DNA from: Polaromonas sp.
Lineage (GTDB): Bacteria > Pseudomonadota > Gammaproteobacteria > Burkholderiales > Burkholderiaceae_C
Direction of reading: 5' to 3'
Assembly: GCF_012927455.1 (NCBI RefSeq)
Contig: NZ_JABBPE010000002.1
Span: forward strand, 496,001 to 560,000
DNA length: 64,000 bases
Part shown: piece after piece, positions 60,505-64,000 of the stretch
Numbering within the stretch: the stretch's first letter is position 1
Layout of the letters: every line of letters begins with the position of its first letter
Position numbers and translations under genes: made by a program
Notes under the pieces: generated by a model
Database searches by the model: none
Seen by the model: only the letters and a program-made list of their open reading frames with translations
Told to the model about the DNA's origin: nothing

Positions 60505-61926
60505 TCAGATGTGCAGAGCGTGCCCGAGTGCGCGCAGCGCCGCCTCCTGCACGGCTTCACCCAGGGTCGGGTGGGCGTGGATGGTGCTCGCAACATCTTC
60601 GAGCAGCGCGCCCATCTCCATCGATTGCGAGAAAGCCGCACTCAGCTCGGAAACACTTCGCCCCACGGCTTGCCAGCCGACGATCAGGTGGTTGTCGCGC
60701 CGCGCTACAACGCGCACGAAACCCTCCGTCGATTCAATCGTCATGGCGCGGCCGTTGGCAGAAAACGGAAACATCGCGCTGACGCAATCGAGTCCTGCGG
60801 CCGTGGCGTCCTGCGGCGTCTGGCCGACGACCACGATTTCCGGGTCGGTGAAGCACACGGCAGGCATCGCCACCGGGGAAAAGTGGCGGCGCTTGCCGGC
60901 GATGGTTTCTGCCACCATCTCGCCCTGCGCCATCGCGCGGTGCGCCAGCATCGGCTCGCCCGTCACATCGCCAATGGCCCAAACGTTGCGCATCGATGTG
61001 CGGCACTGGTCGTCGATCTGCACTGCACGGCCGTTCATGTCCAGCAGCAGCGTTTCCAGGCCCCAGCCTTCGGTGCGCGGGCGCCGACCCACGGCCACCA
61101 GCACGCGGTCGGCGGCAATCTCGGATTCTTCACCTTGCGCGCTGCGCACCCGCACGGCATCGCCGCCGGCGTTCATACCCTGCACAGTGCAAGACAGGTG
61201 CGTCTCAATACCGAGCCGGCGCAACGAGGCCAGCACCGGCCGGGTCAACTCTGCATCGTAGGCTGGCAGCGCCCGGTCCAGCGCCTCGACCACGGCCACC
61301 TCGGCACCCAGCTTGCGGTAGGCCATGCCGAGCTCCAGGCCGATGTAGCCGGCGCCGACGACCAGCAGCCGCTTGGGCAGCGACTGTGGTGACAAGGCTT
61401 CCGTGGCCGAGATAATGGCACCGCCAAAGGGCATCGAAGGCAGCGCCACCGCCTGCGAGCCGGACGCCAGCAGCAAATGCTCGCAGCTTATGCGCAGCGG
61501 CTCTGCATCGGCTTGCGGGCCTTGCTGCTGGATTTCCACCGTCTTGCCGTCGATGACACGGGCCCATCCCTTGACGACCTGCACACCGTTCTTTTTCAGC
61601 AGCACCGCGACACCCGTGGTCAGCTTTAACACGATGGCGTCTTTCCAGCGCACGGTTTGCGCCAAGTCAATGCGCGGGGACTGCACCTGAATGCCCAGCG
61701 TCGAATGCTGCGCCGAGTCCTGAGCGTAATGGATGACCTTTTCAAACTCGTCCGCGGCGTGAATCAAGGCCTTCGACGGAATGCAGCCGATGTTGAGGCA
61801 GGTGCCGCCAAGCTGATCACCCTCAACCAGCGTGGTGGCAATGCCTAGTTGCCCGGCGCGAATGGCTGCAATGTAGCCGCCCGGACCACCGCCAATGATC
61901 AGCAGTGTGGTCGATTGTGTCGTCAT
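60505..61926 (-). CDS. lpdA: Dihydrolipoyl dehydrogenase (E3)
   Basis: E3 reoxidises the lipoyl arm of the 2-oxoacid dehydrogenase with NAD+. The 473 residues have FAD motif [19 protein letters not shown], the redox disulphide [25 protein letters not shown] motif [19 protein letters not shown] and the C-terminal His motif [15 protein letters not shown]. It follows bkdB by 3 bp and completes the bkd operon. Confidence 0.96.
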   Translation of the reverse strand: MTTQSTTLLIIGGGPGGYIAAIRAGQLGIATTLVEGDQLGGTCLNIGCIPSKALIHAADEFEKVIHYAQDSAQHSTLGIQVQSPRIDLAQTVRWKDAIVLKLTTGVAVLLKKNGVQVVKGWARVIDGKTVEIQQQGPQADAEPLRISCEHLLLASGSQAVALPSMPFGGAIISATEALSPQSLPKRLLVVGAGYIGLELGMAYRKLGAEVAVVEALDRALPAYDAELTRPVLASLRRLGIETHLSCTVQGMNAGGDAVRVRSAQGEESEIAADRVLVAVGRRPRTEGWGLETLLLDMNGRAVQIDDQCRTSMRNVWAIGDVTGEPMLAHRAMAQGEMVAETIAGKRRHFSPVAMPAVCFTDPEIVVVGQTPQDATAAGLDCVSAMFPFSANGRAMTIESTEGFVRVVARRDNHLIVGWQAVGRSVSELSAAFSQSMEMGALLEDVASTIHAHPTLGEAVQEAALRALGHALHI

Positions 61927-61929
61927 GGC

Positions 61930-63249
61930 TTAGTCCACAAACAGCGTGGCGGGGCATTCGAGCAGTCCGCGCAGCGACTGCACGAACTCGGCGGCGTGCA
62001 TGCCGTCCACCACGCGGTGATCGAACGACGATGACAGGTTCATCATTTGCCGCGCCACCACGGCGCCGCCGCGGATCATCGGGCGCTCGACAATGCGGTT
62101 GACGCCGACGATGGCCACTTCAGGCGCGTTGATGACCGGCGTGGAAACGATGCCGCCCAAGGCGCCCAGGCTGGTGATGGTGATGGTCGAACCTGAAAGT
62201 TCTTCGCGCACTGCCTTGCCCGCGCGTACCGCTTGTGCCAGCCGCGTCAGCTCGGCCGCGTTTCCCCACAGATCGCGTGCTTCGGCATGCCGCACCACCG
62301 GCACCATCAGGCCCGCTTCGGTCTGGGTGGCGATGCCCAGGTGCACGGCGCCGTAGCGCGTCACTACACCGGCATCGTCGTCGAAGCGCGCATTGATCTG
62401 CGGAAACTCGCGCAACGCCAGCACGACGGCACGCATCAGCAAAGGCAACAGTGTCAGGCGCCCTCTTTCAGCACCCCACCTGGTATTGAGCTGCACGCGT
62501 AGGGCCTGAAGCTCGGTCACATCGATTTCCTCGACATAGGTGAAGTGCGGGATGCGTCGCTTGGACTCCTGCATCTTCTGCGCGATCTTGCGGCGCAGGC
62601 CGATCACCGGCACGGCTGTTTCGTCGAGGCGTTCCGTGTAGCGCAGGCCGGCAGCAGCGGACGCAGCGGACGGCGGGCCAGCCTTGCCCGCCGCATACGT
62701 ATCGGCATAGGCATCCAGGTCTTCTTGCAGAATGCGACCGGCCGCACCGCTGCCCACCACGTACTGCAGATCAATGCCGGACTCCCAGGCGCGCCGGCGC
62801 ACCGCAGGCGACGCAATCGGCCTGTCGCCGGCTTGGCGCAGCGCGCGCGCAGCGTTCATGGCTGCTGGGGCGGCCTGTGGCGCTGGCGCTTTTTCAAGCG
62901 CCGCCTTCTGATGCAGCGCCGGAGGCGCAGCGGCTGCAGTTGGTACTGCCGGCGCCGCTGCTTTGGCTGGGCCTACACCTTTGCCGCCTTTGAGGTTGCC
63001 CGCGCCTTCCACTTCAAGGCGTATCAGTTCAGCGCCCACGGCCAGCACCTGGCCGACCGCGCCACCCAATGCGAGCACCGTGCCAACGACTGGCGACGGA
63101 ATTTCCACGGTCGCCTTGTCGGTCATGACATCGACCAGAATCTGGTCTTCGGTCACCTTGTCACCAAGCTGAACCCGCCAGGCTACCAGCTCGACTTCCG
63201 CAATGCCTTCGCCAATGTCAGGCATGGTGATACTGTGAATGCCCATCAT
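61930..63249 (-). CDS. bkdB: Branched-chain 2-oxoacid dehydrogenase E2 (dihydrolipoyl acyltransferase)
   Basis: The 439-residue E2 has one lipoyl domain with Lys45 in VMTDKATVEIPS, an Ala/Pro linker, a peripheral subunit-binding domain (IASPAVRRRAWESGIDLQYV ... GRILQEDL) and a catalytic domain ending SSFDHRVVDGMHAAEFV with the catalytic His and Asp. ATG at 63249 overlaps the E1-beta stop (ATGA). It transfers branched acyl groups to CoA. Confidence 0.94.
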   Translation of the reverse strand: MMGIHSITMPDIGEGIAEVELVAWRVQLGDKVTEDQILVDVMTDKATVEIPSPVVGTVLALGGAVGQVLAVGAELIRLEVEGAGNLKGGKGVGPAKAAAPAVPTAAAAPPALHQKAALEKAPAPQAAPAAMNAARALRQAGDRPIASPAVRRRAWESGIDLQYVVGSGAAGRILQEDLDAYADTYAAGKAGPPSAASAAAGLRYTERLDETAVPVIGLRRKIAQKMQESKRRIPHFTYVEEIDVTELQALRVQLNTRWGAERGRLTLLPLLMRAVVLALREFPQINARFDDDAGVVTRYGAVHLGIATQTEAGLMVPVVRHAEARDLWGNAAELTRLAQAVRAGKAVREELSGSTITITSLGALGGIVSTPVINAPEVAIVGVNRIVERPMIRGGAVVARQMMNLSSSFDHRVVDGMHAAEFVQSLRGLLECPATLFVD

Positions 63250-64000
63250 GCCTCCACCGCGCGTTTAAAGGCTGCGCCTACGCGCGCCGGACCAGGAAAG
63301 TAAGCCCACTCCTGCGCGTGCGGATAGGGCGTGTCCCAGCCGGTGACGCGTTCAATCGGCGCCTCCAGGTGGTAAAAACAGTGCTCTTGCACCAGCGCCG
63401 CCAGTTCGGCGCCAAAGCCGCTGGTGCGCGTGGCCTCATGCACGATCACGCAGCGGCCGGTCTTCTTCACCGAGTTGACGATCGCATCCAGATCGAGCGG
63501 CCAAATGCTGCGCAGGTCGATGATCTCTGCGTCGATACCGGTCTCTTGCGCCGCCGCCGCCGACACATGGACCATCGTGCCGTAGGTAATCACCGTCAGT
63601 GCGCTGCCGACACGCTGCACGGCCGCAGATTCGAGCGGCACCGTGTAGTAGCCCTCGGGCACCTCGCCCAGCGGGTGCTTCGACCAGGGAACCACCGGCT
63701 TGTCATGGTGGCCATCGAACGGACCGTTGTACAGGCGCTTCGGTTCAAGAAAGATCACGGGGTCATCGTTCTCGATTGACGCGATCAGCAGGCCTTTGGC
63801 ATCGTAGGGATTGGACGGCATCACGGTACGCAGGCCGCAGACATGCGTGAACATCGCCTCTGGACTTTGGCTGTGCGTCTGGCCGCCGTAAATGCCACCT
63901 CCACAGGGCATGCGTATCGTCATGGGTGCGGTGAACTCTCCGGCCGAACGATGGCGCAGGCGCGCGGCTTCGGAAACGATCTGGTCCGAGGCGGGGTAAA
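63246..64000 (-). CDS. bkdA2: Branched-chain 2-oxoacid dehydrogenase E1 beta subunit (5' end beyond window)
   Basis: The frame stays open to the window edge, with YPASDQIVSEAARLRHRSAG upstream of the first ATG at 63923, so the true start is outside. The visible 251 residues contain MPCGGGIYGGQTHSQSPE, LYNGPFDGHHDKPVVPWSKHP and LRSIWPLDLDAI, typical of BkdA2. It decarboxylates branched-chain 2-oxoacids with E1 alpha and ThDP. Confidence 0.93.
   Translation of the reverse strand, partial: YPASDQIVSEAARLRHRSAGEFTAPMTIRMPCGGGIYGGQTHSQSPEAMFTHVCGLRTVMPSNPYDAKGLLIASIENDDPVIFLEPKRLYNGPFDGHHDKPVVPWSKHPLGEVPEGYYTVPLESAAVQRVGSALTVITYGTMVHVSAAAAQETGIDAEIIDLRSIWPLDLDAIVNSVKKTGRCVIVHEATRTSGFGAELAALVQEHCFYHLEAPIERVTGWDTPYPHAQEWAYFPGPARVGAAFKRAVEA

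Noticed and set aside
60303..60641. Minus-strand frame of 112 residues after lpdA
   Set aside because: It overlaps the lpdA end in another frame, is Arg/Ser-rich and has no recognisable family.

Overview
This window is a 64 kb chromosomal segment of a betaproteobacterium, most likely a member of the Comamonadaceae close to Rhodoferax or Polaromonas. That placement is inference. It rests on gene order (a ZapB-like gene, zapA and 6S RNA in a row; dppBCDF with the binding-protein gene last), on protein character, and on many copies of a short palindromic repeat that I associate with this family from memory. No rRNA, tRNA, CRISPR array, insertion sequence or prophage was seen.

Layout. 1-8100: the end of a sensor kinase, an NtrC-type sigma-54 response regulator, then nirB, nirD and nasA for assimilatory nitrate and nitrite reduction, with a very good sigma-54 promoter in front of nirB and a 109-bp tandem triplication at the nasA start. 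8147-10778: a second two-component pair (7TMR-DISM kinase and NarL/LuxR regulator) on the minus strand. 11034-22357: a large lipoprotein, ybiB-cobA (siroheme), a secreted phosphoesterase-like protein, an HI0933-type flavoprotein, rpsU-yqeY, and a minus-strand DUF4331, small lipoprotein and DUF4198 group. 22562-44840: a minus-strand cobalamin supercluster of 23 genes, headed by a cobalamin riboswitch and btuB. It holds corrin-ring enzymes, cobaltochelatase, lower-pathway enzymes, a cobalt transporter (cbtAB) and a corrinoid ABC transporter (btuFCD), many joined by 4- or 8-nt stop/start overlaps. 44901-47687: ZapB-like gene, zapA, 6S RNA, a monooxygenase-fold protein, rraA and an H1-like/SWIB protein. 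48099-54141: a dipeptide-type ABC transporter. 54263-59911: a TPP enzyme, a small acidic protein, a MipA/OmpV protein, a frameshifted MFS gene and a secreted tetraheme cytochrome c. 60505-64000: lpdA, bkdB and partial bkdA2 of a branched-chain 2-oxoacid dehydrogenase.

How the parts work together. NasA and NirBD would take nitrate to ammonium, and the first CobA can feed siroheme to NirB. The B12 cluster uses a cobalt-early set (CbiX, CbiD, CbiG plus CobE) beside CobI/J/M/L/H. FNR-type boxes upstream of the tetraheme cytochrome and near the dpp operon suggest oxygen-responsive control in a facultative anaerobe.

The most unusual signal is a family of about 60-75-bp palindromic elements, eleven copies here including degenerate ones. 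Many lie inside or at the ends of conserved genes (ybiB, an HI0933 flavoprotein, cbiB, cobU, btuD, a response regulator, a TPP enzyme) and are read through in frame. An unrelated 78-bp element is inserted in tandem, also in frame, inside cobQ. These resemble the protein-coding palindromic elements known from Rickettsia.
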